Shown: positions 1-7,483, numbered from the stretch's first letter. The stretch is 11,274 nt of DNA from CAIVSN01 sp040383945 (GCA_040383945.1 JBEICN010000034.1:1-11274); one strand, 5' to 3'. A program made the numbers and translations. Notes: generated from the letters alone by a model not told the origin.

Positions 1-2349
1 AGTCTTTGCCGTCATAGATCCAGCCTTGACTCCTGATCCGCCACGCCCTTGTTCACGATAATCTTCAATACTACTGAGTTTCCCCATACCGTTTTCTGTT
101 ACTGTGAACACATATTTTGCTTCGGCATCAACCACATCGGCCTCAACCACCGAATCATCATCTCAGATTTTCATTCAGCGAACCCCCGCAGCAGCTCGCC
201 CCATGACTCGAACATCAGATTCGAAGAATTGAATCACCTTGCCTTTTTTGGAAACAATCAAAATCTTATCTTCACCATTGGTAGAAAGCACCCACCCGAG
301 CTCATCTCCATCTTTTGGCTTCATAACGATGAGTCATGAAGATCGAATATTTGCGAGATCCTCAAAATCTACTCGCTTTATGATGGCTTTCTTGGAAATA
401 AGGGCAAAATGCTTCCCCTTGGTGTTCGAGATATCGAGAATCGCTTCAATAGACTCATCCTTCGCCAAAGAAACAAAATTGATAATTGGCTGCCCCTTCG
501 CAGTTCTTTGTGATTCCGGAATTTCGTATGCAGGAAGTCGAAATACCCGCCCCGTGTTCGTAAAAAATAAAAGATCGCTGTGATTTTGGGCAGAAAGCAG
601 AAGTTTTACCTCATCCTCATCCTTTACGGTAGTTGTAACTCCTTTTCCTCATCGGCGCTGGGTTCGGAATGCGCTCGACTTAATGCGCTTGATGTAGGAA
701 TTTTTGGAAAGGGTAATCACTACATCCTCATTGGGGATCGTATCTTTCGGGGACCACTCACCGATAGCACCAGGCTGAATCTCAGTTCGACGAGCATCTC
801 CGTACTTATCCTTGATTTCTGCAAGTTCTTCACTCACGATATGAGCCACTCGAACTGGCTTATCAAGAATATCTAGCAAATCCGCAATAAGCAGCAATTT
901 TTCAGTAAGCTCGTCTTCGATTTTCTTTCTTTCGAGTCCTGCAAGACGCTGAAGTTGCATTTCAAGAATAGCATCAGTTTGTCGATCAGTGAGACTAAAC
1001 TTCGTCATAAGGTTTGATTTTGCTTCTTCTTTTGTCGCAGACCCCTTGATAGTTGCAATAACCGCATCGATGTTGTCGAGTGCGATTTTAAGACCCTCAA
1101 GTATGTGAGCACGAGCCTGTGCAATTTTGAGCTCATATTGCGTGCGTCGTGTAACTACCTCCTTTCGATGCAAGATAAACTCCTCGAGAATTTCTTGTAA
1201 GTTAAAGAGCTTTGGCTGCATTCCTCGGTCAGTCAGGGCAATCATATTGTAACCAAAACTCGTCTGGAGTGGGGTCAGCTTGTAGAGTTGATTGAGGATT
1301 TTTTTTGGAAACGCATCTTTTTTCAATTCTATTACAATGCGAACCCCCTCTTTGTTGGACTCGTCACGCAGATCAGAAATTCCAATAATGATTTTTTCTT
1401 GGACCAATTCTGCAATCTTCTCGATAAATGTTTTCTTGTTCAGTTGGTAGGGAATTTCATTAATAATAATGACTCGTCTTCCGTTTTTTAGCTCGTCAAT
1501 TTCAGCTCGCCCACGCATGATAATAGAGCCTCTCCCTGTCGCATATGCTGTCGCTATATCTTTTTTATTGTAAACTATACCCCCCGTTGGGAAATCTGGA
1601 CCTTTTATATATTCAAGAAGAGCATCTATGGTCACCTCGGAAGGATCTGCCTTGAGCATAAACTGAAGCGCATCGACCACCTCTCCAAGATTATGCGGTG
1701 GCATATTGGTTGCCATACCTACCGCGATACCAACCGAACCGTTAAGAAGCAAATTTGGAACTCGAGTCGGAAGTACGGTTGGCTCTTTGGTGCTCGCATC
1801 GTAGTTGTCTCTCCAGTCTACGGTTTCCTTGTCGATATCTGCGAGCATAAGCTCACCGAGCTTGGCCATTTTTACCTCGGTATATCGCATCGCAGCTGCT
1901 CCGTCACCGTCCATGGAACCAAAATTCCCCTGTCCATCCACGAGCATATATCGCATTGCAAAATCCTGGGCCATTCGAACCATGGCCTCATATACAGAAG
2001 AATCCCCATGCGGGTGGTATTTTCCAAGTACGTCTCCAACTACTCGAGCTGACTTTCTATGTTTCCCCGTTGCTCGAACTCCGCCGTCGTACATAGCATA
2101 CAATATACGTCGATGTACTGGCTTGAGACCATCTCGAATATCAGGAAGTGCTCGCATGACGATAACACTCATGGCGTAGTCAAGGTAGCAATTTTCCATC
2201 TCCTCGACTATAGACCTATCCGCATCACCCGCATAAGTTACCGCAGATGCAACAGGAACTAGACCAGTTTGTTCCGGGAGAACATCATCTAATGGAAGTT
2301 CTTCTGAGCCCTCAGAAAGAGGGAGCTCGTTTTCAAAATCTTGAGACAT
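1..2349 (-). CDS. gyrA: DNA gyrase subunit A, 3' end outside window
   Basis: Breakage-reunion subunit of DNA gyrase, which with GyrB introduces negative supercoils using ATP. 783 residues are visible and the end lies beyond base 1. Seen: the winged-helix region with YLDYAMSVIVMRALPDIRDG (about 55-74), the HPHGDSSVYEAM quinolone region (112-123, Ser117 and Glu121 at the E. coli 83/87 positions, a quinolone-sensitive pattern), and AAMRYTE with catalytic Tyr156. The C-terminal DNA-wrapping domain opens with the GyrA-box QRR-G-GKG, whose first glycine is TGA (649-651). Three more in-frame TGA codons follow (334-336, 175-177, 163-165), each in a plausible Gly context. Under the standard code the gene would end at residue 566 and lose the wrapping domain. 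The N-terminus is about 34 residues longer than in E. coli and acidic. The start is the first ATG after a T-rich leader; no Shine-Dalgarno is visible. Stop not seen. Confidence 0.97.
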
Positions 2350-2374
2350 AAAAAAAGACTGAATTTTCGCTTAA

Positions 2375-2402
2375 AATATAGGGAAAAAGACGAAAAATGC
2401 AA
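2375..2402 (-). promoter_or_regulatory. Putative sigma-70-type promoter for gyrA
   Basis: On the minus strand TTGCAT is followed after 16 bp by TATATT, about 25 bp ahead of the gyrA ATG. The same TTGCAT-16 bp arrangement precedes tRNA-Asp, which supports it. Found by eye only. Confidence 0.5.
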
Positions 2403-2430
2403 AGAGAAAAGTCTTTTTTTGAAATTTGTA

Positions 2431-2436
2431 TATAAT
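2431..2436 (+). promoter_or_regulatory. Putative -10 element (TATAAT) for the plus-strand prepilin-like gene
   Basis: A perfect TATAAT preceded by TG two bases upstream, in the 155-bp gap between the divergent gyrA and prepilin-like genes. I see no convincing -35. The expected transcript would begin near 2442, almost at the in-frame ATG at 2445, so either translation starts downstream (2463 or 2505) or the message is nearly leaderless. Confidence 0.4.
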
Positions 2437-2504
2437 CGGATGGTATGTTGAAAAAACTCCTAATGTACCGAAATCTCCAGAGCGCATGATTGCTTCAATC
2501 GAAA

Positions 2505-3896
2505 ATGTATAGCATTGGTACAAGGCAAGGATTTTCTATAATAGAAGTTCTTATCGCATTGTCGCTCTTTGGTCTACTCACCACTGGGATAATCACCTAC
2601 GTAACTGCGGGCTTGGACATCACAAAAAAAACAGAAGCGCAGTTACGACTTCTAGCTTGAGAAAACCGACAAGAACTTCTCCTGCAAAATTTGATAACCC
2701 ATCCAGTAAAACGCATTGATACCGGATTGCCTTCTAGTATACCATCAACCACAGGGGCAATATTTGAAATAGATGGCAGAGCGATATTTGTAGGCGCACA
2801 GAGCATGACTGGTTTTTGCAATGGAAGCCCAAATCAATCATACCTGGTACTACATGCTGCGAACGGGGTTTCTGGGGGTGAGTCCCAAGCATTCTGAAAT
2901 TACAGCATTGCCCCAGATGGCCTCAGTGTATACTCTGGATCGATTCGGATTCTGGGAAGTTGAGTGCGGTGAGGACATGCCGGCAATCCACTCAATACGG
3001 AATTCGGGTGACTCAGTAGTATGGCAGGCACGGGGAGCGTGCTTGCCCTGGCAGATCCAAACAATGAGCAGATCGTATTTTGGAATACCGCGAACGCCAC
3101 CATGTCCATACTTACGACTCGTACTACAGGAATCATATATCCAAGCAGTCTCAAATTTGCCTCAAATGGTCTCATAATTTGAGCAAAGAATGGAGTGTTT
3201 AAAATGAGTGATGGGGATGAGACGGGAAGCGAGCTCAAAAATACAATTGCAAGCGGCCCAAAAACGCCCACCTGAAACCTTGACAGAATAGAAATAGAAT
3301 TTGATGGTATATCAAATCTTACAGGCCCAACAAGCACCTCTAGTCTCACCCTAGAGCGATATGTGGCATGAGCGTGGGAAGATCTCAAAAATAGTAGTGG
3401 GAGCTGGAGTGTTGGAGCAGGAACGGGAATCTATGTCTTCAGTGGAAGCGATCGCTCAATTGATGTTTGAGAAGATGTACGAATTTGAATCACCAATATC
3501 TCGCCAAGTCCGAGCGCAAGTAATCACTACTCTGCAAATCTAAATTTTTTTAACACGGGTGGTTCTCTCGTTTGGAGCAAAAAAATTCCATACTTTGTCA
3601 AATGAGATGGAGCAATTCAAACCCTTGCAGGAAATATTATTGAAAGAATTTCAACAGCACCGTACGCTCGTGAAATCATAGACCAAACACAATTTCTTTC
3701 AGGATGAATATTGCTAGATAGCTATCTCGCTGCCAACGGAGAAAAAGTAGTATCATGACTGCCAATTCAAAATTTCCGAATTATTGAAACAAGCAAGAAC
3801 TATATAATCCTCTTTGAACCATACACGGAATATGACTGTAAAGAAGGAAATCACAAGTGAAAAGAGAAAACCTTACTTCTGAGAAAAAAACAGTAA
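2505..3896 (+). CDS. Large type IV prepilin-like protein (minor pilin/pseudopilin with large C-terminal domain)
   Basis: 463 residues when TGA is read as Gly; 14 in-frame TGA codons (2658, 2895, 2961, 2970, 3009, 3180, 3273, 3369, 3468, 3486, 3603, 3705, 3756, 3858), ending at TAA. The N-terminus is a type III signal peptide: short basic leader ending TRQG, then FSIIEVLIALSLFGLL with Glu at +5, so PilD-type processing after Gly9 is expected. The N-terminal helix runs to about residue 65 (EAQLRLLAGENRQELLLQNL), as in GspJ/PilW-like minor pilins. The rest is rich in Gly/Ser/Thr and probably beta-stranded; I recognise no named domain there. The start at 2505 gives the usual short leader, but in-frame ATGs at 2463 and 2445 would add 14 or 20 residues, with a TGA at 2487 between them. 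It is the only plus-strand gene in the window and converges on the next gene. Exact role unknown. Confidence 0.88.
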
Positions 3897-3942
3897 GACT
3901 AGGATTCGAGTATCGAACGCTAGATCTCTGGCGGAAATGAAT

Positions 3943-4362
3943 CTAGAAGCGATCAAAGCTATCATCAATAACTGGAGCAGGCGAAGGCCCCAAATCAACA
4001 CTGTTGCTTGAGCCAAAAAACTTAGCAGAAAGATTTTGAATCGTGGAGAAAATTTCTTTTGGGTCAACATATTGACTTACATTCAATCCAAGCATGTCCC
4101 CTACCTTTGGAGTAACGAATAGTGCAATAATAATTACAATGATTCCAAGTACCGCGAAACGAATAGAATTGACGGCTGGTTTCACCTTTTCGTCCTTACC
4201 CCCGGACAATATCAGCATTACCCCTCACCAAATAATAAAAACCACCGCCATAAAACCAGAAGCGAGCACTACTAAAGCAATCGCAATACGCACTATATCG
4301 GTAAGTTCGTAAGAAGTGTTGATGAGATCTGGACCTGCGGCATGCGCGAATTCGATAAACAT
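3943..4362 (-). CDS. Two-helix membrane protein, VirB2/TrbC (T4SS pilin)-like
   Basis: 139 residues with one TGA read as Gly (4225-4227); stop TAG. Two hydrophobic segments, about 24-46 (VRIAIALVVLASGFMAVVFI) and about 65-82 (FAVLGIIVIIIALFV), are joined by a short charged loop with LILSGGKDEKVKPA. Small proteins with two helices around an SGG-(D/E)-EK loop are very common in Patescibacteria and are usually named TrbC/VirB2 or T4SS-pilin-like; their real function is mostly untested. The tail is acidic and Pro/Asp-rich. Reading TGA as a stop would leave only a 44-residue first piece ending in helix 1, with the GG-loop out of reach, so the recoding restores a sensible topology. The gene converges with the prepilin-like gene and sits after the khpA terminator, so it is probably its own transcription unit. 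The family assignment rests on architecture, not alignment. Confidence 0.75.
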
Positions 4363-4388
4363 AAGCGTGAAGTAAATATGTAATTGAT

Positions 4389-4394
4389 AGTATA
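4389..4394 (-). promoter_or_regulatory. Putative -10 element (TATACT) for the two-helix membrane protein
   Basis: TATACT on the minus strand, 27 bp ahead of the ATG and just after the khpA terminator. No good -35 is visible at 16-18 bp; a TTGCCT lies 14 bp upstream. Confidence 0.3.
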
Positions 4395-4414
4395 AGGGGA
4401 AGGTAAAAAGGCAA

Positions 4415-4437
4415 GAAAAAATCCCGTTATCGGGATT
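4415..4437 (-). terminator. Rho-independent terminator ending the rpsP-khpA unit
   Basis: On the minus strand AATCCCG, loop ATAA, CGGGATT, then a run of T. The stem contains the last khpA codons and its TAA stop, so stop codon and terminator overlap. A compact, canonical hairpin plus U-tract. Confidence 0.8.
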
Positions 4438-4675
4438 CGTCTTCGAGGAGTTTCAAGTTGATACGAGCCCCGTGTTTTGATCAGTAGACTCTCAAAACCG
4501 TTCGAATGGCAGAAATAGTATTTCACTCTCGTCCAATGATGATTTTCATATCTTCCTGATGTACTCGAAGTGTAACGAGAGTGCCAAGCTCATCCTCCTT
4601 TTGATCTATCACAACATCACTCTTATGCATCACAAGAGCATCTACTATGAGTCTCAAAAAATCTTTCGCTGACAT
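4427..4675 (-). CDS. khpA: KH-domain RNA-binding protein KhpA (YlqC family)
   Basis: 82 residues with two TGA read as Gly, stop TAA. A single KH domain: the family hallmark is the GxxG loop with the following helix, here IIIGREG then NTISAIRTVLRVYG. The second glycine of GxxG is TGA (4523-4525), and the Gly in VYG-SKHG is also TGA (4481-4483). KhpA usually pairs with KhpB/Jag and binds many RNAs; in Firmicutes it affects cell elongation. The context is conserved: it directly follows rpsP, as in the rpsP-ylqC-rimM-trmD region of many bacteria. Start and rpsP stop share one base (TAATG), suggesting translational coupling. Usual family length is about 75-85 residues. Under the standard code it would be cut within the GxxG loop. 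Confidence 0.93.
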
Positions 4676-4902
4676 TAGGCGTTCTTTTTGAGAATTTTTG
4701 CCATAGTCTCAGAATACTGTGCACCATTTTTAATGTACTTCTCCGCTTCGGCCGCATCGAATTCCAAAGCTTTGGTGATAGGATTGTAGTGACCGAGAAC
4801 CTTGATGTACCCGTGCTTTGCAGATTGGGAATGTTCTGAAACTACGATTCTGTAGATGGGAACGTGTTTTCTACCAACACGAGAGAGTCGAATCTTTAAC
4901 AT
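4675..4902 (-). CDS. rpsP: 30S ribosomal protein S16 (bS16)
   Basis: 75 residues, no TGA, stop TAA. It starts MLKIRLSRVGRKHVPIYRIV, the standard S16 opening, followed by the conserved LGHYNP segment (about 42-47). S16 binds 16S rRNA early in small-subunit assembly. It overlaps khpA by one base and lies 39 bp after the tRNA-Leu gene, so it may share that transcript. The leader is A/T-rich without a Shine-Dalgarno motif. At 75 residues it is slightly shorter than E. coli S16 (82), with the loss at the C-terminus. Confidence 0.97.
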   Translation of the reverse strand: MLKIRLSRVGRKHVPIYRIVVSEHSQSAKHGYIKVLGHYNPITKALEFDAAEAEKYIKNGAQYSETMAKILKKNA

Positions 4903-4941
4903 AATATATAAATTGATTGAGAATTGGGAGCTGAGAAATTT

Positions 4942-5025
4942 TGGTGCCCCGGACGGGGCTCGAACCCGTACTCCCGAAGAAACAGGATTTTAAGTCCTGC
5001 GTGTCTACCATTTCACCACCAGGGC
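4942..5025 (-). tRNA. tRNA-Leu (anticodon UAA)
   Basis: 84-nt class II tRNA with encoded CCA. Acceptor GCCCTGG pairs with CCGGGGC (one G-T). Anticodon stem CAGGA/TCCTG encloses loop CTTAAAA, anticodon TAA. A long variable arm (TTTCTTCGGGAGT region) and the T-loop GGTTCGAGCCC are present. It lies between rpmB and rpsP on the same strand, 28 and 39 bp away, so it is probably processed from a ribosomal-protein transcript. Confidence 0.96.
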
Positions 5026-5053
5026 ATAGGTAAGAGCGGACGAAGGCCCTTGG

Positions 5054-5251
5054 TTACAGAATTCCTTTCTTCTTGAGTGTCTTTATTGCTTTAGCAGAAA
5101 GCCTCAAACGAAGCGACATTCCAGATTCAGGATCTTGTATATTTCTCCAAAATAAGTTTGGGTAAAACTTTCTTTTGGTTCTTCGTACTGAGTGAGAAAC
5201 ATTGTTACCAACACCCGTTTTTTTGCCCGTAAGCATGCAAACTCTTGACAT
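5054..5251 (-). CDS. rpmB: 50S ribosomal protein L28 (bL28)
   Basis: 65 residues, no TGA, stop TAA. The N-terminus MSRVCMLTGKKTGVGNNVSH and the following RRTKRKFYPNL are the standard L28 signature. L28 is a late-assembling large-subunit protein. Only 2 bp separate it from the end of rpsJ, so the two are co-transcribed and probably translationally coupled. The usual partner rpmG (L33) is not next to it; rpsJ-rpmB is an unusual pairing. A single Cys (Cys5) is present, not a full zinc site. Confidence 0.96.
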   Translation of the reverse strand: MSRVCMLTGKKTGVGNNVSHSVRRTKRKFYPNLFWRNIQDPESGMSLRLRLSAKAIKTLKKKGIL

Positions 5252-5253
5252 AA

Positions 5254-5571
5254 TTATGCGATTTTAATATCAACTCCGACTCCTGCAGGCATATTTACTG
5301 TCTGAAGAAGTTCGAGAGTCTTGGAAGTAGGTTCATTGATGTCAATCAAACGCTTGTGGCGTCGGATTTCAAATTGCTCACGCGCATCCTTGTTGACGAA
5401 GGTGGATCGATTGAGAGTAATTTTTTCAATTTTAGTTGGGAGAGGAATAGGTCCAACAACAATAGCTCATGAATCCTTAGCAGTGGTCACAATTTTGCGA
5501 ACCGCCTCGTCAATGAGCTTGTGCTCAAAAGAGCGAACAATGATGCGGATACTTCCTTTTTTTGAAGTCAT
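5254..5571 (-). CDS. rpsJ: 30S ribosomal protein S10 (uS10, NusE)
   Basis: 105 residues with one TGA read as Gly at codon 35 (5467-5469), stop TAA. The recoded site falls in DSG-AIVVGPIPLPT, equivalent to TGAQVRGPIPLPT in E. coli S10, where this Gly is conserved. Further family marks are FEIRRHKRLIDI and the C-terminal MPAGVGVDIKI. S10 sits in the 30S head and also acts as NusE in antitermination. It follows tuf, as at the str/S10 operon boundary in many bacteria, but the next gene is rpmB rather than rplC, so the S10 operon is broken here. Under the standard code a universal ribosomal protein would be truncated to 34 residues, which is among the strongest evidence for the altered code. Confidence 0.97.
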
Positions 5572-5600
5572 ACGATAAGTAAGTAATAGTACTTTAGTTA

Positions 5601-5624
5601 CTCAGCCGGACGCATCCGGCTGAG
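5601..5624 (-). other. Strong GC-rich hairpin between tuf and rpsJ, without U-tract
   Basis: CTCAGCCGGA and TCCGGCTGAG form a perfect 10-bp stem with a 4-nt loop, 13 bp after the tuf stop and 29 bp before the rpsJ start. No T-run follows on either strand, so it is not a canonical intrinsic terminator. It could be a U-less terminator, a processing or mRNA-stabilising stem setting tuf apart from rpsJ, or a leader element for rpsJ. Confidence 0.65.
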
Positions 5625-5637
5625 CTCAAAAATGGTA

Positions 5638-6831
5638 TTAGGCAAGAACCTTAGCAACTACACCAGAACCAACCGTTCGCCCTCCTTCACGGATAGCAAA
5701 TCGAAGTCCTTGATCCATCGCAATTGGCTGACCGAGTTCAATCGTCATCTTGATGTTGTCTCCAGGCATAACCATTTCAACTCCAGCAGGAAGCTCAATA
5801 GCTCCAGTAACGTCAGTAGTTCGGAAGTAGAATTGTGGTTTGTACCCCTTGAAGAATGGAGTGTGTCGTCCACCTTCATCCTTTGTAAGTACGTATACCT
5901 CGGCTTCAAACTTGGTATGTGGCTTAATAGAACCTGGCTTTGCAAGAACTTGTCCTCGCTCTACTTGGTCACGCTCGATACCTCGGAGAAGGAGTCCGGC
6001 GTTGTCTCCAGCTTGACCTTGATCCAAAAGTTTGTGGAACATTTCCACTCCAGTAATGGTCGTAGTTTGTGTATCATGAAGTCCAACGATTTCGATAGTA
6101 TCACCAACTTTTACTATTCCTTGCTCGATCTTTCCGGTAACAACCGTTCCTCGACCCTTGATAGAGAAAACATCTTCAACTGGCATAATAAAAGGCTTGT
6201 CGAGAGCTCGCTCTGGAACTGGTACATACTTTTCGATAGCATCGAAGAGTTCGATAATGGTCTTAGCTCCGTAAGGCTTGTTCATATCCTCTGGATTTTC
6301 AAGAGCCACAAGACCAGAACCTCGAACTACTGGAGTATCATCACCAGGAAATTCATACTTTGAGAGAAGATCTCGGATTTCCATTTCAACAAGGTCAAGC
6401 ATTTCTGCATCGTCCACCATATCGCACTTATTCATAAACACTACGATATATGGAACTCCAACCTGTCGAGCCAAAAGAATGTGCTCTCGAGTTTGTGCCA
6501 TAGGTCCGTCAGTGGCAGCAACGATCAAAATCGCAGCGTCCATTTGAGCAGCACCAGTAATCATATTCTTTACGTAGTCGGCATGACCTGGACAGTCAAC
6601 ATGAGCGTAGTGTCGGCTAGCAGTTGAGTACTCGATATGAGCAGTATTAATAGTAATACCACGAGCCTTTTCTTCTGGAGCCGCATCAATCTGATCAAAT
6701 GCGAATGCATCACCTCCGTACTTCTTTGAAAGTACGAGACTGATTGCTGCAGTAGTAGTAGTCTTCCCATGGTCAACGTGACCAATAGTACCGATGTTCA
6801 CGTGTGGTTTTGAACGGTCGAAAGTAGCCAT
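5638..6831 (-). CDS. tuf: Elongation factor Tu
   Basis: 397 residues, full length for the family, stop TAA. GTPase that carries aminoacyl-tRNA to the ribosomal A site. G-motifs: GHVDHGKT (17-24), RGITI effector (58-62), DCPGH (79-83), NKCD (134-137). The G5 motif reads SGL (172-174), where SAL is usual; the codon is GGT, so this is a real substitution. Domains 2 and 3 are complete (GRGTVVTGKIEQG; RFAIREGGRTVGSGVV at the end). I chose ATG at 6829-6831 giving MATFDRSKPHVNIGTIGH; the open frame extends 20 residues further upstream, but that part is unlike EF-Tu and overlaps the promoter. None of its roughly 39 glycines uses TGA, unlike many neighbours, fitting selection against the recoded codon in a very highly expressed gene. 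Confidence 0.98.
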   Translation of the reverse strand: MATFDRSKPHVNIGTIGHVDHGKTTTTAAISLVLSKKYGGDAFAFDQIDAAPEEKARGITINTAHIEYSTASRHYAHVDCPGHADYVKNMITGAAQMDAAILIVAATDGPMAQTREHILLARQVGVPYIVVFMNKCDMVDDAEMLDLVEMEIRDLLSKYEFPGDDTPVVRGSGLVALENPEDMNKPYGAKTIIELFDAIEKYVPVPERALDKPFIMPVEDVFSIKGRGTVVTGKIEQGIVKVGDTIEIVGLHDTQTTTITGVEMFHKLLDQGQAGDNAGLLLRGIERDQVERGQVLAKPGSIKPHTKFEAEVYVLTKDEGGRHTPFFKGYKPQFYFRTTDVTGAIELPAGVEMVMPGDNIKMTIELGQPIAMDQGLRFAIREGGRTVGSGVVAKVLA

Positions 6832-6864
6832 ATTTAGGTAAAATAGAAAATTAAAAGTGGTGTA

Positions 6865-6891
6865 ATTGTAGTGAAAGTGGCATTTTTGCAA
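6865..6891 (-). promoter_or_regulatory. Putative promoter of tuf
   Basis: TTGCAA, 15 bp, TACAAT on the minus strand, about 33 bp ahead of the tuf ATG and just after the stop of the small upstream gene. It would give a leader of about 27 nt. It resembles the gyrA and tRNA-Asp promoters in its -35. Confidence 0.5.
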
Positions 6892-6894
6892 AGC

Positions 6895-6984
6895 CTATTT
6901 TTTCTTTGTTTTTCGCATCTTTTTAGTGATTCGTTCCATGGCTCTTTTTATCTTGCGATGAGCGTGAGTAGTAAGTCGTGGCAT
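6895..6984 (-). CDS. Very small basic protein (29 aa), function unknown
   Basis: Starts MPRLTTHAHRKIKRAMERIT and ends in a Lys-rich tail, stop TAG; more than a third of the residues are Lys or Arg. It lies 3 bp after the 70-aa gene and directly before the tuf promoter, inside a cluster of translation genes. Size, charge and setting suggest a tiny ribosome-associated protein (compare bTHX or bS22), but I see no convincing match to either, and a non-coding leader is possible. The tight spacing to the preceding gene and a clean ATG-to-TAG frame support it being real. Confidence 0.5.
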   Translation of the reverse strand: MPRLTTHAHRKIKRAMERITKKMRKTKKK

Positions 6985-6987
6985 AAT

Positions 6988-7200
6988 TTAAATCTTATTA
7001 GGATTAATAGAATATTTTTTAAATTTCTTCAAGACGAATTCCATGGCGTTTTTGAGCCAAAGAGTTTCTCCTTCACGCGCGAGTCGCACTTGAAGCTTCT
7101 TGAAGTGACCGATTGCGTTCTCGATCTTTTTTCCAGATTTCTTACCCTTGTGATTTACGGAGTAGTTATCTTGACGCGGACGTTTGTTACGAACTCCCAT
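6988..7200 (-). CDS. Small basic protein (70 aa), possible ribosomal protein
   Basis: Starts MGVRNKRPRQDNYSVNHKGK, strongly basic, stop TAA, no TGA. The middle reads KIENAIGHFKKLQVRLAREG, which loosely recalls the opening helix of bS21 (IxxALRRFKRxxxxxG), but the usual bS21 continuation with YEKPS is missing, so I do not assign it. The second half (TLWLKNAMEFVLKKFKK) looks like an amphipathic helix. It is the first gene of the unit running into the 29-aa gene and tuf, and it lies 85 bp after tRNA-Ala. A nucleic-acid-binding or ribosomal role is likely from charge and context; identity unknown. Confidence 0.7.
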   Translation of the reverse strand: MGVRNKRPRQDNYSVNHKGKKSGKKIENAIGHFKKLQVRLAREGETLWLKNAMEFVLKKFKKYSINPNKI

Positions 7201-7285
7201 AGAACAAATTACTAAAAAGTGACAAATGCAAAATTCTTTGGAAATCGTCTATTGAGGATTTCTGATGAACAGTGCGAGAAAATAA

Positions 7286-7362
7286 TGGTGGAGCCTAAGA
7301 GAGTCGAACTCTTGACCTCCTGCGTGCAAAACAGGCGCTCTAGCCAACTGAGCTAAGGCCCC
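7286..7362 (-). tRNA. tRNA-Ala (anticodon UGC)
   Basis: 77 nt with encoded CCA. Acceptor GGGGCCT/AGGCTCC contains the G3-U70 wobble pair that identifies alanine tRNAs. Anticodon stem CCTGT/GCAGG (with one G-T) and loop TTTGCAC give UGC. It follows tRNA-Asp by 44 bp on the same strand and probably shares its promoter. Confidence 0.97.
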
Positions 7363-7406
7363 AAAGGGTGGCTTGTGACAACTTGTTCCATTTGGCCGAA
7401 GCGAAA

Positions 7407-7483
7407 TGGCGGAGCTGACGAGGTTCGAACTCGCGACCTTCCGCGTGACAGGCGGACGCTCTAACCAACTGAGCTACAGCTCC
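7407..7483 (-). tRNA. tRNA-Asp (anticodon GUC)
   Basis: 77 nt with encoded CCA and discriminator G73, a known Asp identity base. Acceptor GGAGCTG/CAGCTCC is perfect; anticodon stem TCCGC/GCGGA encloses CTGTCAC, anticodon GUC; T-arm contains GGTTCGAAC-type sequence. First gene of the two-tRNA unit. Confidence 0.97.

Noticed and set aside
649..651. Nonsense mutation or selenocysteine site in gyrA
   Set aside because: The site is a conserved Gly of the GyrA-box and the pattern recurs in many unrelated genes; selenocysteine or a point mutation would not fit.
1693..2179. Overlapping plus-strand open frames inside gyrA
   Set aside because: Antisense to the conserved GyrA active-site region; coding evidence is entirely on the minus strand.
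2597..3388. Minus-strand open frames (74 and 162 codons) opposite the large prepilin gene
   Set aside because: The plus frame is continuous for 463 codons with a prepilin signal once TGA is Gly; the minus frames show no motif.
2505..3896. A decayed pseudogene full of stop codons
   Set aside because: All 14 interruptions are TGA and none TAA or TAG, the frame never shifts, and the same codon marks conserved Gly in neighbouring essential genes.
3901..3946. Weak inverted repeats (TTCGA/TCGAA and CTAGAT/ATCTAG) between the convergent genes, considered as a bidirectional terminator
   Set aside because: Stems of only 5-6 bp, no T-run on either side; not supportable.
5632..6363. A 243-codon open frame on the plus strand
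   Set aside because: It lies wholly antisense to tuf and its product resembles nothing; it is a shadow of the strongly biased EF-Tu codons.
7239..7262. GAAATC/GATTTC dyad after tRNA-Ala, considered as a terminator
   Set aside because: 6-bp AT-rich stem with a 10-nt loop and no U-tract.
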